This document shows positions 4,454 to 5,688 of a stretch of 5,688 nt of DNA, piece after piece. Below the pieces are notes generated by a model, which was not told the DNA's origin, searched no databases, and worked only from the letters and a program-made list of their open reading frames with translations. Origin of the DNA: Gammaproteobacteria bacterium. GTDB lineage: Bacteria > Pseudomonadota > Gammaproteobacteria > Chromatiales > Chromatiaceae. The first letter of the stretch is position 1. Each line of letters starts with the position of its first letter. Position numbers and translations under genes: made by a program. The stretch is from contig JAJRUY010000002.1 of the NCBI GenBank assembly GCA_024277555.1, positions 1-5,688 on the forward strand, read 5' to 3'.

Positions 4454-5688
4454 ATGCAAGTATCTGTTGAATCAGGTGAGGGCCTGGTAAAACGTCTATT
4501 GGTTAACCTGCCTGCAGACAAAGTAAACGAACTGGTTGACGTCAAGCTCAAAGAAGCGGCGCGCACGGTAAGAATGGACGGGTTTCGTCCTGGCAAAGTG
4601 CCCTTGCGTGTGGTCAAACAGCGTTATGGAGCGCAGGTTCGGCAGGATGCTTATGGTGAGCTGATTCAGTCCAGTTTCTACGAGGCGGCGACACAGGAAA
4701 ATCTGCGACCTGTTGGTGAGCCCAGCATCGAGCTGCGGGAAGATGAAGCTGACGGTGGCCTGGCCTATACCGCGACTTTTGAAGTTATGCCGGAACTGGA
4801 AGTGGCAGAACTGTCTGCGCTTGAAATCAAGCGCCCAGTGACCGAAGTGCAGGAAGCCGACGTGGACAATATGATTGAGAAATTGCGCCAACAGCGGGTC
4901 GAGTGGATCGACGTGGATCGTGCGGCCGAAAATGATGATCGTGTGACTGTGGATTTCACTGGTTTCATGGACGGCGAGGCCTTTGAGGGTGGAACTGCCA
5001 GCGATATCCCTCTGGTGCTGGGATCCGGCACCATGGTTCCAGGTTTCGAGGAAGGCCTGGTTGGTGTGAAAGCCGGTGACAAGCCCGTGCTGGAGCTGAA
5101 ATTCCCCGATGATTATCGTGTGGAGAATCTGGCAGGCAAGGATGTGACCTTCAACGTGGAAGTCAAGGTTGTTGCAGAACCAAAACTTCCGGAAATTGAT
5201 GAGGAATTTGTCAAATCTCTGGGCGTCGAAGATGGTACTGAGGACAGTTTGCGCAAGGAAATTCGTGAAAATATGGATCGCGAGGTGCGGCAGAAAATCA
5301 AGAGCCGCACCAAGGAACAGATCATGGATGCCTTGCTGGCGTTGAACGATATCAGCGTTCCTTCCGCCATGGTTTCACAAGAAGCTGCAGCACTCAAGCA
5401 ACAAACCCAGCAAGAAATGTCCAAATCCGGGCAGCAAAGTGCTGTGGATCTGCCCTTGAGCGTGTTCGAACCCCAGGCAGAGAGACGGGTAAAACTGGGT
5501 TTGCTGATGGGTGAAATCATACGCAAGAACGAAATTGAAATTGACCAGACCCGCGTGAGCGAGGCGATTGCCGAGCAGGCCTCCACTTTCGAAGATCCAG
5601 AGGAAATTATCGACTGGTATAAGGAAAACGCCGAGGCTCGTTCCTCTGTCGAGAATGTGGTGCTGGAAGACCAGGTGGTCGATCTGAT
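4454..5688 (+). CDS. tig: Trigger factor, ribosome-associated chaperone (3' end outside window)
   Basis: Trigger factor binds the ribosome exit tunnel and shields nascent chains; its middle domain is an FKBP-type peptidyl-prolyl isomerase. The first 411 codons are present without a stop and the family runs about 430-450, so only a short C-terminal piece is missing. The N-terminal domain contains the ribosome-docking signature G-F-R-P-G-K (43-48) followed by V-P-L-R-V-V-K-Q-R-Y-G. The FKBP domain covers about 160-240, with V-T-V-D-F-T-G-F-M-D-G (164-174), F-E-G-G (177-180), L-V-L-G-S-G (187-192) and P-G-F-E-E-G-L (196-202). The helical chaperone domain follows from about 245. GGAG at 4441-4444, nine bases before ATG 4454, supports the start. 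The gene is preceded by tRNA-Leu; in many proteobacteria clpP, clpX and lon follow, which would lie beyond this window. Confidence 0.97.
   Translation, partial: MQVSVESGEGLVKRLLVNLPADKVNELVDVKLKEAARTVRMDGFRPGKVPLRVVKQRYGAQVRQDAYGELIQSSFYEAATQENLRPVGEPSIELREDEADGGLAYTATFEVMPELEVAELSALEIKRPVTEVQEADVDNMIEKLRQQRVEWIDVDRAAENDDRVTVDFTGFMDGEAFEGGTASDIPLVLGSGTMVPGFEEGLVGVKAGDKPVLELKFPDDYRVENLAGKDVTFNVEVKVVAEPKLPEIDEEFVKSLGVEDGTEDSLRKEIRENMDREVRQKIKSRTKEQIMDALLALNDISVPSAMVSQEAAALKQQTQQEMSKSGQQSAVDLPLSVFEPQAERRVKLGLLMGEIIRKNEIEIDQTRVSEAIAEQASTFEDPEEIIDWYKENAEARSSVENVVLEDQVVDL

Overview
The window looks like chromosomal DNA of a gammaproteobacterium. The evidence is a tatA-tatB-tatC order with a TatC that is very close to the enterobacterial/pseudomonad type across its six membrane segments, and a tRNA-Leu immediately upstream of tig (trigger factor), an arrangement familiar from Pseudomonas-like genomes. 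No species can be assigned. All calls rest on reading the sequence and on recalled family features; no database search was run.

Left part, plus strand (1-3346): the last codons of a probable tatA, then tatB, tatC and a thioredoxin-fold DUF255 gene with a signal peptide. Spacing is tight: tatB and tatC overlap by 4 bases, and tatC and the DUF255 gene by 8, so this reads as one operon. Two things are odd. tatB has an in-frame TAG at codon 35, exactly where the family has a conserved tryptophan (TGG). tatC carries an acidic C-terminal extension of about 115 residues, ending in a segment that resembles the C-terminal helical domain of FimV. The operon would make the Tat exporter of folded proteins plus an exported CxxC protein.

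Middle part (about 3298-3650): a non-coding stretch bounded by 17-base terminal inverted repeats that match at 16 positions. It looks like a miniature or decayed transposable element. Its left end forms the last codons of the DUF255 gene. A second palindromic element (3369-3477), with its own inverted ends and two strong GC hairpins of the common REP-like type, is nested inside it.

Right part: a minus-strand pentapeptide-repeat gene (3679-4020) with a clear ribosome binding site; a leader with a consensus -10 box; a complete tRNA-Leu(UAG) with encoded CCA (4294-4378); a hairpin; and the first 411 codons of tig, which runs off the right edge. Trigger factor is the ribosome-bound chaperone that meets nascent chains, while Tat exports proteins after folding, but nothing in the sequence links the two loci beyond proximity.
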